Source: Methanosarcina sp. UBA293
GTDB lineage: Archaea > Halobacteriota > Methanosarcinia > Methanosarcinales > Methanosarcinaceae
Length of the DNA: 64,000 nucleotides
NCBI GenBank assembly: GCA_002499445.1
Contig: DALS01000055.1
Coordinates: forward strand, 29,922 to 93,921
Direction of reading: 5' to 3'
Shown piece after piece: positions 26,796 through 36,209 of this stretch. The notes under the pieces were generated by a model. That model was given only the letters and a program-made list of their open reading frames with translations, did no database searches and was not told the DNA's origin. Both the position numbers and the translations under genes were made by a program. Position 1 is the first letter of the stretch. The number at the start of each line of letters is the position of its first letter.

Positions 26796-28278
26796 CATTT
26801 AGTTTTTTTACTATCAGTTCGCGTGCGGTCTTTGCATCTGCCGTGCCTTGTGTCTTTTTCATGACCTGTCCCACAAGGAAGTTTAAGGATTTCTCCATGC
26901 CTCCAAGATAGTCCTGTACTGCAGCTCCATTTTCGGCTATTGCTTCGGCAACCGCTTTAGTTACTAGGTCGTCTTCAGCTTTGAAAAGGTCTTTTTCTTC
27001 GATAATCTGGAACGGGGTTTTTTCTTCGCTGGTGTCAAGCATAGTTCGAATAACTTCAACTGCTGCCCTATCACTGATCTTTCCCTCGGCAAAGAGGTTA
27101 ACCAGTTCTACCATGTCTGAAACCTTAAAGGAATTCTTTATTTTCGGGTCTTTTGCATGAATGAAGCGTATCCTCTTTCCGTCATAAGAAGAGATTGCAA
27201 GGTCGCGGTAATTTAATTCTCCAAGGAAGACGTCAGCTGTCCAGGTAGCTGCAAGCTTTGGGTCCACGCCTTTTGCACAGACACTCTCGTAAAAGTCGGC
27301 AAGCATAATCTTTGACGTAAGAGATCGTGCATGCATATCCGTAATTCCGTACTGCTCCATGAAACGGGCGCGTTTTGCATCCGGAAGCTCAGGCAAAGTT
27401 TCCTTAATTGCAGGAATCCAATCGATAACGTGCATAGGCATGAGGTCGGGTTCGCGGAAGTAGCGGTAATCCTCAGCTTCTTCTTTTGTCCTCATTGAAA
27501 GTGTTACGCCCCTACCTTCGTCAAAGTGACGAGTCTCCTGTATGACTTCTCCTCCACGCCTGATTACGTTTTTCTGGCGCATAATCTCATAGAGAAGGGC
27601 TCTCTCAACTCCTTTATGAGAGGAAATATTCTTGACCTCAACACGGGTACCCCAGTGGACCGAGACGTTTGCATCCACACGCATTGCTCCTTCCAGGTTC
27701 CCGTCAAAGACGTCCAGATACTCAAGGATATTCCTGAACTTGTCTAGGAACCTTCTTGCTTCTTTGGGGCTGCGCATATCAGGCTCGGTAACAGTCTCGA
27801 TTAGGGGCATACCTGACCTGTTATAATCGATGAGAACACCCTTTGATTTTTCTATGCTCCCTATGTGCGCAAGCTTGCCCGGGTCTTCTTCCATGTGGGC
27901 TCTTGTAATCCCTACCACATGTTCCCCGTCTTCGCCTTCAATTACGACCTTTCCATTGCTTACAATTGGGAAATCGTACTGGGTAATCTGGAAACCTTTA
28001 GGAAGGTCAGGGTAGAAATAATTCTTCCTGTGGAACTGCGTCTCTTCTGCAATCTCTCCTTCAAGGGCGAGCCCGATTTTAATTGCGGCTTCCACTGCTT
28101 TTTTATTCAGGACCGGCAGCGCTCCTGGAAGACCCAGGCAGATTGGACAGGTATGAGTGTTGGGAGCTGCATCGTGGTAATCTGAAGAGCAACCGCAGAA
28201 CATCTTTGTCTTAAGTTTGTTTAGCTGAACGTGGATCTCAAGTCCAATCCTTACTCCATCAGGGTTTTCATAGACCAT
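26791..28278 (-). CDS. gatB: Glutamyl-/aspartyl-tRNA amidotransferase subunit B
   Basis: GatB is the kinase/tRNA-binding subunit of GatCAB, which converts mischarged Asp-tRNA(Asn) and/or Glu-tRNA(Gln) to the cognate amides. It has 495 residues. The N-terminal catalytic cradle has GLEIHVQLNKLKTKMFCGC and the cysteine pair TCPICLG (zinc site). A helical domain and the C-terminal YqeY tRNA-binding tail end the protein. Its ATG directly follows the gatA stop (TAA then ATG) with GGGGGTGG upstream, so it is translationally coupled. It is the last gene of gatC-gatA-gatB. Confidence 0.96.
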   Translation of the reverse strand: MVYENPDGVRIGLEIHVQLNKLKTKMFCGCSSDYHDAAPNTHTCPICLGLPGALPVLNKKAVEAAIKIGLALEGEIAEETQFHRKNYFYPDLPKGFQITQYDFPIVSNGKVVIEGEDGEHVVGITRAHMEEDPGKLAHIGSIEKSKGVLIDYNRSGMPLIETVTEPDMRSPKEARRFLDKFRNILEYLDVFDGNLEGAMRVDANVSVHWGTRVEVKNISSHKGVERALLYEIMRQKNVIRRGGEVIQETRHFDEGRGVTLSMRTKEEAEDYRYFREPDLMPMHVIDWIPAIKETLPELPDAKRARFMEQYGITDMHARSLTSKIMLADFYESVCAKGVDPKLAATWTADVFLGELNYRDLAISSYDGKRIRFIHAKDPKIKNSFKVSDMVELVNLFAEGKISDRAAVEVIRTMLDTSEEKTPFQIIEEKDLFKAEDDLVTKAVAEAIAENGAAVQDYLGGMEKSLNFLVGQVMKKTQGTADAKTARELIVKKLNG

Positions 28279-29706
28279 TTATGCCACCCCCTGGGGTCTT
28301 TTTGTGTGATAATCCGTGCTCTGTTCGAAAGTGTGTGCTGCACGCAGGACAGTGGGCTCGTCAAAAGGCTTGCCCATTATCTGAAGCCCTATCGGAAGGC
28401 CATCAGTAAAACCACAGGGCACAGAAACCGAGGGCAAACCTGCAAGGTTTATCGGGCAGGTATTTACATCCGAAAGGTAGAGGGTGAGTGGATCTTCGAT
28501 CGCTTCTCCTATTTTGAAAGCAGGGTTCGGCATAGTTGGAGCCATAAGCACATCAACTTTTGAGAGTGACCTATCAAAATCCTGTTTCACAAGGGTCCTG
28601 ACCTTGAGGGCTTTTAAGTAGTATTTGTCGTGGTATCCTGCTGAAAGAGCATAGGTTCCAAGGAGAATTCTTCTTTTCACCTCTGCCCCAAAACCTTCAG
28701 CTCTTGTCTTCGAAACCATGGTATGCCAGTTATCACCGCTAGCTCTAAAACCGTAACTGGTTCCATCGAAGCGAGCAAGGTTTGAGGAGGCTTCACTCAC
28801 TGCAATGATATAATATGAGGCAAGGGCATACTTTATATTCGGCATAGAAATCTCTTCCCAAGCCGCTCCAAGACTCTCATACTTGTGTATGGCATTCCAT
28901 ACGGCTTTTTCAACATCTGGGTGTATGCCTTCTCCGAAAAATTCCTTCGGGACTCCAATCTTGAGTCCTTTTACATCCTCGACAAGAGCTTTCTGATATT
29001 CGGTTTTACTGTCAATTGAAGTTGAGTCCTTGTGGTCGTACCCAGCTATGACGTCCATAAGCGCTGCAATATCTCTTACATTGTTTGCAAGAGGGCCTAC
29101 CTGCTCAAGAGAGTTTGCGTAAGCCACTACTCCGTGTCTGGAAACAGCACCGTAGGTAGGTTTAAGCCCAACAACCCCGCAGAATGCCGCAGGACAGCGT
29201 ATTGATCCGCCTGTGTCCGAGCCAAGGGCAAAGGGAGCTTGTCCTGCTGCAATGACGGCGGCACTGCCTCCGGATGATCCGCCTGGCACTCTTTCAAGGT
29301 CCCAGGGATTTGCAGTAGGCCCAAAATAGCTGGTTTCGGTAGAAGAACCCATTGCAAACTCGTCCATATTGGTTTTTCCGAGGATTATTGCGCCTGCAGA
29401 AAGGAGTTTCTCGATAACATGGGCATTGAAAGGAGGAATATAATTTTCGAGGATCTTCGAGCCGCAGCTATTTGGTAGTCCGGCTACGGAAATATTATCC
29501 TTTATCGCAATTGGCACACCTGCAAGAGGACCATTGTGTCCCTCGGCGTCAATTTTCTTCGCCTGCTCAAGGGCTTTTTCAGAAACCGTTATATAACCAT
29601 TAATTTTGTTCTTTTTTATAACTTCGAGATAGTGAGCTGTTACTTCTTCGGCTGAACTTTCTTCAATTTTCTCTTTTATCTGTGCAACATTCATCCATTT
29701 TGCCAT
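28279..29706 (-). CDS. gatA: Glutamyl-/aspartyl-tRNA amidotransferase subunit A
   Basis: This amidase subunit liberates ammonia from glutamine for the GatB reaction. It has 475 residues with the amidase-signature catalytic Ser-cisSer-Lys triad: Lys in VPIAIKDN, and the serines in the GGSSGGSAA and GSDTGGSIRCPA blocks. It starts at ATG 29706 behind GAGGAGG. It is contiguous with gatB downstream and 12 bp after gatC upstream, forming one operon. Confidence 0.97.
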   Translation of the reverse strand: MAKWMNVAQIKEKIEESSAEEVTAHYLEVIKKNKINGYITVSEKALEQAKKIDAEGHNGPLAGVPIAIKDNISVAGLPNSCGSKILENYIPPFNAHVIEKLLSAGAIILGKTNMDEFAMGSSTETSYFGPTANPWDLERVPGGSSGGSAAVIAAGQAPFALGSDTGGSIRCPAAFCGVVGLKPTYGAVSRHGVVAYANSLEQVGPLANNVRDIAALMDVIAGYDHKDSTSIDSKTEYQKALVEDVKGLKIGVPKEFFGEGIHPDVEKAVWNAIHKYESLGAAWEEISMPNIKYALASYYIIAVSEASSNLARFDGTSYGFRASGDNWHTMVSKTRAEGFGAEVKRRILLGTYALSAGYHDKYYLKALKVRTLVKQDFDRSLSKVDVLMAPTMPNPAFKIGEAIEDPLTLYLSDVNTCPINLAGLPSVSVPCGFTDGLPIGLQIMGKPFDEPTVLRAAHTFEQSTDYHTKRPQGVA

Positions 29707-29718
29707 CTAAAATCCTCC

Positions 29719-30000
29719 TCAGCCGATTTTTGGAACCTTGAAAGTCCCATTCTGTTTATCTTCGGTGTTTTCAAGCACAACTTCCTGCGGGAGAGATTCT
29801 TCAACAATATCCTCCCTGAATACGTTATAGATCTCAGCCACGTGATAAGTGGGGGCTACATCTTCGGTTGGCAATTCATCAAGCTGTCCGAAATATTCTA
29901 ATACTGAGTTAAGTTTTTCCATAAAGTCGGCTGTTTCCTGCTCGCTTACATCAATGCGAGCAAGCCAGCCAATATGTTCTACATCTTCTTTTGTGATCAT
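29719..30000 (-). CDS. gatC: Glutamyl-/aspartyl-tRNA amidotransferase subunit C
   Basis: This 93-residue stabilising subunit wraps around GatA and GatB. The typical pattern is ITKEDVEHIGWLARIDVSE at the N-terminus, LNSVLEYFGQLDEL in the middle, and a short extended tail. It starts at ATG 30000 behind GAGGAAC and is the first gene of gatCAB. Confidence 0.94.
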   Translation of the reverse strand: MITKEDVEHIGWLARIDVSEQETADFMEKLNSVLEYFGQLDELPTEDVAPTYHVAEIYNVFREDIVEESLPQEVVLENTEDKQNGTFKVPKIG

Positions 30001-30203
30001 GAAAGTTCCTCAAAAATAGAATGGTCCTGAATAGAATGCTGTTGGTTGCTGCATAATAGAAACAGGTTAATGGGTTAAATATATTCTCTCCTCTGCGCGC
30101 CGTTAATGCCTGAATTGTGCTTCAAAAATAGAAAAGTTTCTTTTTTGTTTTTAATGTGATAGTAAGCAGTAAGATTTGATAGCAATAAGTTATCCCATTA
30201 TCT

Positions 30204-31367
30204 TTATTTTTTCTGCCTCCTGTTAATATCGTACATCTGAACTTTCTTCATTTTCGCGAGATTGAGTGCTTTCTCAAGTTCATCGTCGGTAAGATGCCTG
30301 GCTTCGATATAGCCATTATCTACGGCTTCGTTGAAAATTTCGTATCCCAGTGCTGAGCGGGCAAGGACTGTAGTCCAGCCTCTGGGGCTGCCAACTCCTC
30401 CAAAGGAGATATCCGAATTTTCGGCGGTAAGGTCTGTGCAGAAACGGCAGGAAGAACTCCTATATTCGTCAAACTCGCTAAGTTCAAAGACATGTTCTTT
30501 TCCATCTTTCAGTGTGACCTCGAATTTCCCTTTCCGGATTTTCATAGCATCTACATTTTCCAACAGTATTCCATAGCTTTCAAGCACGGCTTTAATTCCC
30601 TCATAGGAGAAAGTATCCATGCAAAAAAGCCCGAGTTTGAGCACTTTCGCCCTCATGAAAAGATGCAGGAAACCGAAAGAGCTTTTCTGCATTTTGGTAA
30701 CAGCATCGATGTTGCAGCTTGTCCCTACAAAGGCGATGCTATTCATTCCCTGTTTAATCGAGCTCATGAGTGCTTCAAGGGTCATGGAATGCGAGTAAAT
30801 GCTGCCGCTGCTCTCAAGAATTTCTTCCCTGGTCTTCGCAACTATTGGTACAGGTCTCCAGGGCTCTTCTTTTGAGCGGACTGTGACCACGGCACAATCG
30901 ATCAACCCTTCATCTAGGGCATAGAGAAGAAGAGAGGTTACAACTCCTCCGTCCTGACCCTTTACTTCGGGGATGGCAGATCTTGCTGCATATGCATATC
31001 GGAAACATCCTATGAGTCCTTCTTCTGTGGTTATGGTTCTTGGGCACTGGTTGTAGCAGACCCCGCAAGCTTTGCAGGGTCCGATCAGTTTTGGTACCCC
31101 GCCATCGATAGTTATGTACTCACAGCTTGCCGCGCAGGCTCCACAAAGAGTACAGATGCCCGGTTTTATGATATCTTTTCTCAGTTTTCCAAAGGAAATT
31201 TTTTCTTTTTCACTAAGATTTCGCTTGAGTCGAATTACGCTTTTCTCAAGCACATCAAACTTTTGTTTGCATTCGGGACCACAGAAATAATACTTTTTCC
31301 CCCCGTAGTCCGAAACATATTTAGTGTTGTCAGGTATAGTTTTCTTGCAAATAGGATCAAGCGGCAT
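30204..31367 (-). CDS. FrhB/FpoF-like F420 iron-sulfur oxidoreductase with TRASH/YHS finger
   Basis: This 387-residue protein has three parts. The first is a TRASH/YHS-type metal finger (C7, C29, C33). The second is a two-cluster ferredoxin module, C72-x2-C75-x2-C78-x3-C82 and C98-x2-C101-x2-C104-x3-C108. The third is an FrhB-type flavin domain (from about residue 120: KGQDGGVVTSLL and FVGTSCNID) that in relatives exchanges electrons with coenzyme F420. It is probably a cytosolic F420-linked oxidoreductase; its partner is unknown. No hydrogenase or formate dehydrogenase subunits are adjacent, so it is a stand-alone paralogue. ATG 31367 is preceded by CGGAGG. The TRASH finger may bind or sense a metal. 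Domain calls are from motifs; function is inferred. Confidence 0.85.
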   Translation of the reverse strand: MPLDPICKKTIPDNTKYVSDYGGKKYYFCGPECKQKFDVLEKSVIRLKRNLSEKEKISFGKLRKDIIKPGICTLCGACAASCEYITIDGGVPKLIGPCKACGVCYNQCPRTITTEEGLIGCFRYAYAARSAIPEVKGQDGGVVTSLLLYALDEGLIDCAVVTVRSKEEPWRPVPIVAKTREEILESSGSIYSHSMTLEALMSSIKQGMNSIAFVGTSCNIDAVTKMQKSSFGFLHLFMRAKVLKLGLFCMDTFSYEGIKAVLESYGILLENVDAMKIRKGKFEVTLKDGKEHVFELSEFDEYRSSSCRFCTDLTAENSDISFGGVGSPRGWTTVLARSALGYEIFNEAVDNGYIEARHLTDDELEKALNLAKMKKVQMYDINRRQKK

Positions 31368-32271
31368 TAAGAACCTCCGATCAAGGTTATGTGAGAACTT
31401 GATGACATGCCATTAGGTTTGCTTGTTTTAGGGAATGCTTCAGTGTCAGCTTTTTAAAAAATATAATATATTCACTTAGGTTATATTATGTACACAATTT
31501 GTAATGAAACAATTTTATTATTTATGTTTTTATAATTATGTGTTATACTTATTCTTATCAGTATTTATCAGGAATTCACCTGGAAAATGTTGCTCCAGAA
31601 CAAGAGACTTTGTCAATAGGAAAGTATCCGAGATAAAAGGAAAAACAGTTCTAAAATAGGTGATAATATCCGAGATAAAAGGAAATGCAGTTCTAAAACA
31701 GGTGATACAAAGCAAATGGTAGATGAAAGATAACCTGAGCACAAGCAAGTAAATATAAATAATTATAGAGGTTGAATAAATTAATTATAAAGAAAGGTTG
31801 AGCTGGACAAAAGTTTAAATCTCATTGGTTTTCCATAGGAATATTTTAGCAAAGGTTATTATATACTTCTGTTAATCTTTCTTTAATTATTGATTTGAGC
31901 TGATCTCAAAACTATTGATCTGCTCTTTCGAATCTCGTATGTAGAATTAGTAATCGAGCTTCTAATCATGAGAGAAATCTTGAAAAATGTAATTGTTAAG
32001 AATGAATTGGGTTTTGAAATCAACTCATTAATCATATTCTTTTTAAACGTTTTTATAATACAGGGTGACAATAGCTCAGAAGTACTTTGATACCAGACAC
32101 TCATTCCTGAATCCTAAACCCGATCCCCTCTGATTGACTTCAGCTAAGTTCGAATAGGCTTAAAATAGACTCTAATCTCCTTCAGATTAAACTTGCAAAA
32201 TAATTTATCTTAAACTACAATTAATTCACTTTTAACTATAAACATTACTGATTCTAAGGAAAGAATTAAAA
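31368..32271. other. Long AT-rich spacer before the Mmp14 gene
   Basis: About 900 bp between divergent genes. It contains a 42-bp tandem duplication (31625-31708) and no credible gene. Minus-strand frames at 31536-31748 and 31883-32104 lack ribosome binding sites and recognisable sequence. Confidence 0.45.
31625..31708. repeat. 42-bp tandem duplication
   Basis: Two adjacent 42-bp units starting TATCCGAGATAAAAGGAAA (31625-31666 and 31667-31708) differ at only a few positions. The length is a multiple of three and the duplication is in frame in a minus-strand open frame, but I do not consider that frame a gene. Confidence 0.75.
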
Positions 32272-33705
32272 ATGGCTCTGAAACCCAGAATTACAAAATC
32301 TCCTCCGGTTCGTTTGATTGATCTTAAGTCAAAGCCTTTCTTTATTGTAGCTTCTGTAGAAGTCGGAAATACCACTACCAAATCTATTCTTACGGCTACG
32401 AATATGGAGACTGGAAGGACCCATATAATAAATAAGGTTGTGCGGATGACCAGGGATGTCCGCCCCCCTAAGCTTGGGGAAGTTATATTCGGAAAGACAC
32501 TTACAGATGTTGAGCTCACTCGTGAGGCTGTCGCGGAACTGGTACGTGATACCCTCACCGAATCAATGGAAATAGCAGGTTTGGATATAAAAACTGATCT
32601 GGACTTCGTAGTTCGTTCAACAGGGGTTGTTGCTGGTTTTGACTCTCCAGACGATATAGGTGAATTTATCAAAGCCCTGGCAGACGGTTGCCTGATTGCG
32701 GGGGTCCCACCCAAGAATATGACGCCACCTATGTCGGTTTCAAATATTCCTAAAAGGCTCCAGAAATTCAGCAAACTGGAACAGGTGATCTTTGATGGGG
32801 CGGTTGCAGGCGTAGTGCCGCCTATAGGAGCAACTGGTGTTGAAATTGTTGCAAACGAAATGGAAGGGGAACTTGCAACTGCGGGGATTAAGGAAGCAGC
32901 TAAACTTACAGATGTCGATTTCAGAAGCCCTTGTATTTCAATTGACTTTGGGACAACTCTTGATGGCAGGATCACAAATTCAGACCATCCGTACGCAAAA
33001 ACGATAGGAAACTTCTGTGGATATGCCGGAGCAATTCCTGATGCTATTATCCGGGGCTCGAAGGTCGTTGATTCAAAAGTAGGTACCGCACTTGATGTCT
33101 TCGAAAAACAAAAACCTCCTTCTTTCTTTACCTTAAAGTTAAGGGCTAAAGCAATTGAAGCCTATGCAAAACGCATTCATGAACTTATTATTATAGAAAA
33201 AGTTCCAAAAGATAGAAAAAAGTACGGAAGCGTGCCTGTTAGGCCTGATGCAGCCGAGGAAATAGGTGTAACCCTTATAGGGTGCGATGTAGGAGTAAAC
33301 GGCTCTGATATGGGCAAACTCAGTGCCATAGGCATGGAAATCTGTAAGACTTATGGTCTTCCGGTTGTCTATGCGGTCATTGACGAGGTTATGGCAGGCG
33401 TGGTTTGCAGGCTGATTAAGGTTGCAAAAGAAGAAAGGCTTGTTTTTGAGGATACGACGATAGGAATTACCGGTAGGGCAGGTATTACAGGAAACAAGCC
33501 TAAATTGATTCTGAAATGTCTGGATGAAATGAATCTTGCCTCAAAAATAGACGAAAGGGTGGTATTTGTAGATGACGGACTTGCCAGGGGCGCAGCTGTA
33601 ATGGCTCGTTGCATGAATTCTCTTGGCACACCGAGAAATCCTCTAGGTGGCAGGCACGGCGGAAAATGCATTCTTGCACACAGGATAAAATTGCAGAATA
33701 AATAA
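32272..33705 (+). CDS. Methanogenesis marker protein 14 (DUF2114)
   Basis: This 477-residue protein belongs to the methanogenesis marker 14 family, found essentially only in methanogens and their relatives, with no assigned reaction. It shows features of the actin/hsp70/sugar-kinase ATPase fold: SVEVGNTTTKSI near residues 28-39 as a phosphate-1-like loop, SIDFGTTLDGRI near 223-234 as a second, and VFVDDGLARGAAVMA near the C-terminus. Related folds occur in reductive activators of corrinoid enzymes, so an activation role is conceivable, but this is inference. The ATG at 32272 follows a weak purine stretch. Confidence 0.88.
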   Translation: MALKPRITKSPPVRLIDLKSKPFFIVASVEVGNTTTKSILTATNMETGRTHIINKVVRMTRDVRPPKLGEVIFGKTLTDVELTREAVAELVRDTLTESMEIAGLDIKTDLDFVVRSTGVVAGFDSPDDIGEFIKALADGCLIAGVPPKNMTPPMSVSNIPKRLQKFSKLEQVIFDGAVAGVVPPIGATGVEIVANEMEGELATAGIKEAAKLTDVDFRSPCISIDFGTTLDGRITNSDHPYAKTIGNFCGYAGAIPDAIIRGSKVVDSKVGTALDVFEKQKPPSFFTLKLRAKAIEAYAKRIHELIIIEKVPKDRKKYGSVPVRPDAAEEIGVTLIGCDVGVNGSDMGKLSAIGMEICKTYGLPVVYAVIDEVMAGVVCRLIKVAKEERLVFEDTTIGITGRAGITGNKPKLILKCLDEMNLASKIDERVVFVDDGLARGAAVMARCMNSLGTPRNPLGGRHGGKCILAHRIKLQNK

Positions 33706-33816
33706 TATTGAAATACTGGAAATCAAGAAAATATTTGATACATGGTAAACATTGAAACTTAAAAAGAGAAGATTTTAAAAGAGAAATTAAATGAGAAATT
33801 TAAGATGCAGGGGGAA

Positions 33817-34140
33817 TTAACCTCCTGCTCCTCCGCCACCGGCTTTACCCAGATCGAAGGTCTGCATTGTTTCTCTGTTTTTCCTAAATCTTTCTTCCAG
33901 CTCTTCGGCAGTGAGTACCTCTTCTTCCGTTTCTTTAGCTTTAATCTCAGCTAACTCAAGAGTCTCTTCTCTGTACCAGAGCTCTGTACTCTTGAGAAGA
34001 GCCCACACATTTCCCTGCTCGTCTTTTTTGATCTCAGTTACGCGGCTGACCGTATCACTGTTTACGTATTTGACCGCATCTCCCGCTTTAATGGGTTTTT
34101 TATTTCGCCCTACCGCTGTGATTACTTCAGCACCAGCCAT
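33817..34140 (-). CDS. DUF2098 family protein with Gly-rich tail
   Basis: This 107-residue protein is of the archaeal DUF2098 type: a small SH3-like beta domain (about residues 15-65, IKAGDAVKYVNSDTVSRV and WALLKSTELWYREETLE) followed by a charged helix. The tail GKAGGGGAGG is unusual and reminiscent of glycine-rich C-termini that are processed or conjugated, but no GG-conjugation system is seen here. Starts at ATG 34140 behind GAGGTGA. Function unknown. Confidence 0.75.
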   Translation of the reverse strand: MAGAEVITAVGRNKKPIKAGDAVKYVNSDTVSRVTEIKKDEQGNVWALLKSTELWYREETLELAEIKAKETEEEVLTAEELEERFRKNRETMQTFDLGKAGGGGAGG

Positions 34141-34321
34141 GCTCTTTCACCTCGAAGGCTTCCAGGGCGCTGGCGTTTTATGCCCTGCAAGTTCCTTCTT
34201 TATAACCTTCTCTATAATTAGCTGCTTATAGGTTGTCTAGGCTCTCTAATAAAGCTTATGTGAAAACTTTTTAGAAAAAAGTTTTATCAAAAACTATGCT
34301 ACTTGAGCTTTTGGAAGATTT

Positions 34322-35281
34322 TTAACTTTGATTAATCTCTAGCCTGAGATCTCCCATCAGGGCAACTCTTTCGGCAAAAGCATTATGCCTGTGAATACTT
34401 TCCTCATTGGTCTGCTTGATGGTGATTACTGCGTTGTCTGGAAGGTTGGGAAACTCTTTTACTACATTGTCTGCCATGGTCCTTACGCAGTCTTCAACAA
34501 ATTTCGGGTTCATATGAGCGGTTTCTACAACGACTTTTTCATCTGCGCGTTTCAAGACTTCATACACGCTGGAACTCATAGAGCGCTCGATAATATTGAT
34601 GATATTCTCCAGGGAAACATCAAAATCATGTGCTACTTTGATTGAAATAATGCCTCTTCCGCGCTGGTTATGAGTAGCCATTGGAACCTTTTCCAGGAAT
34701 TTTAGAATTGTATCCCTGTCAACTCCAAGTTCAGAAAGCTCATTTGCAGCTTTATCTCGCATAATTTCCTGAGCGCAGGGGCAGGCTGTCATTCCTACAA
34801 CTTCGGCACCTATCAGTTTTTTTACATCAAAGTAGTTCTCGTCGCCTTGTCCTCTTACAGCTGAAGCTTCAGCAAAGATGTTTACAACTTCCTGGCATTT
34901 GATTCCAGTAGATGGAGAAGCACGTCTGATCATATATTCACTTCTCATACGAACTTCTGCCTGGTTAGCATATTCATGCCTACCAAGAAGGTTATGTGCG
35001 ATATCACTGCAAAGCTGCTCAATTTCATATACTGGTGTACTGAGTATTTTTTCCAGCACTTCGTCTACAGCTTCAAAGTTCCTTGAGAGATTTGCTCCCT
35101 TTCGATCGGAGGGAAGGTCAACAAAAACGTCAAAAGTTGAAATCAGGACGATAGGACGTTTGTCTTTTCGTTTGATTTCAACAAGTTTTTTCATATTTGT
35201 TACCCCTACACGGGTAAGGTTTATAGCAATGCTTGGTTTGCTGGCCTGGACGTCCGGGAGGTTGAAAGTGCAATGTTCCAT
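34322..35281 (-). CDS. mptA: GTP cyclohydrolase MptA (type IV)
   Basis: This Fe(II)-dependent enzyme converts GTP to 7,8-dihydroneopterin 2',3'-cyclic phosphate, the first step of tetrahydromethanopterin/sarcinapterin synthesis. It has 319 residues of the FolE2/MptA tunnelling fold. Marks are DVQASKPSIAINLTRVGV at the N-terminus, GMTACPCAQEIM with metal-site cysteines, MATHNQRGRG, and the C-terminal IHRHNAFAERVALMGDL. It starts at ATG 35281 with a poor ribosome binding site. It supplies the C1 carrier for the methanogenic pathway that ends in MCR. Confidence 0.94.
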   Translation of the reverse strand: MEHCTFNLPDVQASKPSIAINLTRVGVTNMKKLVEIKRKDKRPIVLISTFDVFVDLPSDRKGANLSRNFEAVDEVLEKILSTPVYEIEQLCSDIAHNLLGRHEYANQAEVRMRSEYMIRRASPSTGIKCQEVVNIFAEASAVRGQGDENYFDVKKLIGAEVVGMTACPCAQEIMRDKAANELSELGVDRDTILKFLEKVPMATHNQRGRGIISIKVAHDFDVSLENIINIIERSMSSSVYEVLKRADEKVVVETAHMNPKFVEDCVRTMADNVVKEFPNLPDNAVITIKQTNEESIHRHNAFAERVALMGDLRLEINQS

Positions 35282-35681
35282 AATTAACCAGATCCATGAA
35301 AAGATGAATACTTGATTTTGTAAAATGAATCCTGATAATACGTAATTTTATTCCATTTGGAAAAATATAATGACCATAAGGAGTTATAGCATGTAAAGTT
35401 TATGCTTTCCAGGTCCTTTTTCCAAAAGTACAATAAAACTTAATTCTAAAAGTGTCCAAAATCTATTTCCTGAAACTCATTTTAGACTGCATTTCTAACA
35501 AGACATAATTATTTAAATATTTCCCATTTTGCCAACATTATAGAGAAATTTAGTTTATATATTTTCCACAAGTTGAGAAGGATTTTGTATAAACCAATAA
35601 CTGCAGGCAACATCCTGAAGAAAGATTTTATATACTTTAAAACTTAATCAGAGTCTAGCAATACATTGCGAGGTGACCTTT
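35282..35681. promoter_or_regulatory. Divergent mptA / MC1 promoter region
   Basis: The clearest element is TTTTATATACTTT at 35626-35638, a good archaeal TATA box placed to start the MC1 transcript about 25-30 bp downstream and leave a leader of about 25-30 nt with GAGGTGA at 35669-35675. The rest is AT-rich, with no gene. Confidence 0.6.
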
Positions 35682-35966
35682 ATGTCCAACACAAGAAATT
35701 TTGTTTTACGAGACGAAGAAGGCAATGAGCACGGAGTTTTTACTGGAAAACAGCCTCGGCAGGCTGCTTTGAAAGCTGCAAACCGGGGTGCTGGAACTAA
35801 ATCCAAACCAGATATCATCCGCCTCAGAGAACGCGGGACAAAGAAGGTGCACGTTTTCAAGGCATGGAAAGAACTTGTCGAAGCCCCTGAAAACAGGCCT
35901 GACTGGATGCCTGAGAAAATCAGCAAGCCCTTTGTCAAGAAAGAAAAAATAGAAAAGATCGAATAA
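35682..35966 (+). CDS. Chromosomal protein MC1
   Basis: MC1 is the abundant Methanosarcina DNA-bending chromosomal protein (about 93 residues after loss of Met; 94 codons here). The sequence NTRNFVLRDEEGNEHGVF, the basic GKQPRQAALKAANRG stretch and the WMPEKISKPFVKKEK tail are diagnostic. The frame also opens with GTG at 35673, but GAGGTGA with five bases spacing points to ATG 35682, as in the known mature N-terminus. It binds DNA as a monomer and bends it sharply, functioning in chromatin organisation. Confidence 0.96.
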   Translation: MSNTRNFVLRDEEGNEHGVFTGKQPRQAALKAANRGAGTKSKPDIIRLRERGTKKVHVFKAWKELVEAPENRPDWMPEKISKPFVKKEKIEKIE

Positions 35967-35983
35967 ACCTAACTTCTCTCACA

Positions 35984-36016
35984 TGCCCTGAAAAACGGGG
36001 TTCTTTTTTTTCTTTA
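35984..36016 (+). terminator. MC1 terminator
   Basis: A short GC stem (CCC...GGG with an eight-base loop) is followed by TTCTTTTTTTTCTTTATTT, 17 bp after the MC1 stop. The T-tract is the main signal. Confidence 0.5.
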
Positions 36017-36179
36017 TTTCAGATGCAGGATTAGCTTGGGCTTTCTCTGATTTTTAACATCGCTTATGCTGGTTTATTCTCAATAAATTCTAAAAATTTC
36101 AACAAATTTTCAAAACTAGCCGTATCTTCTTCGTTTTTACATGTTTCTTTGAGTTCTTATCTGTGCTTTTAACGATAAG

Positions 36180-36209
36180 TTTAAAAATAGATTTTCTGAT
36201 TTCTACATC
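36180..36209 (+). promoter_or_regulatory. argB promoter, probably leaderless
   Basis: The TATA-like TTTAAAAATA at 36180-36189 is only about 20-30 bp ahead of the argB ATG, and no ribosome binding site lies between them, which suggests transcription begins at or near the start codon. Confidence 0.45.

Noticed and set aside
31536..31748. 70-codon minus-strand frame holding the 42-bp duplication
   Set aside because: No ribosome binding site; amino-acid composition matches translated spacer despite the in-frame repeat.
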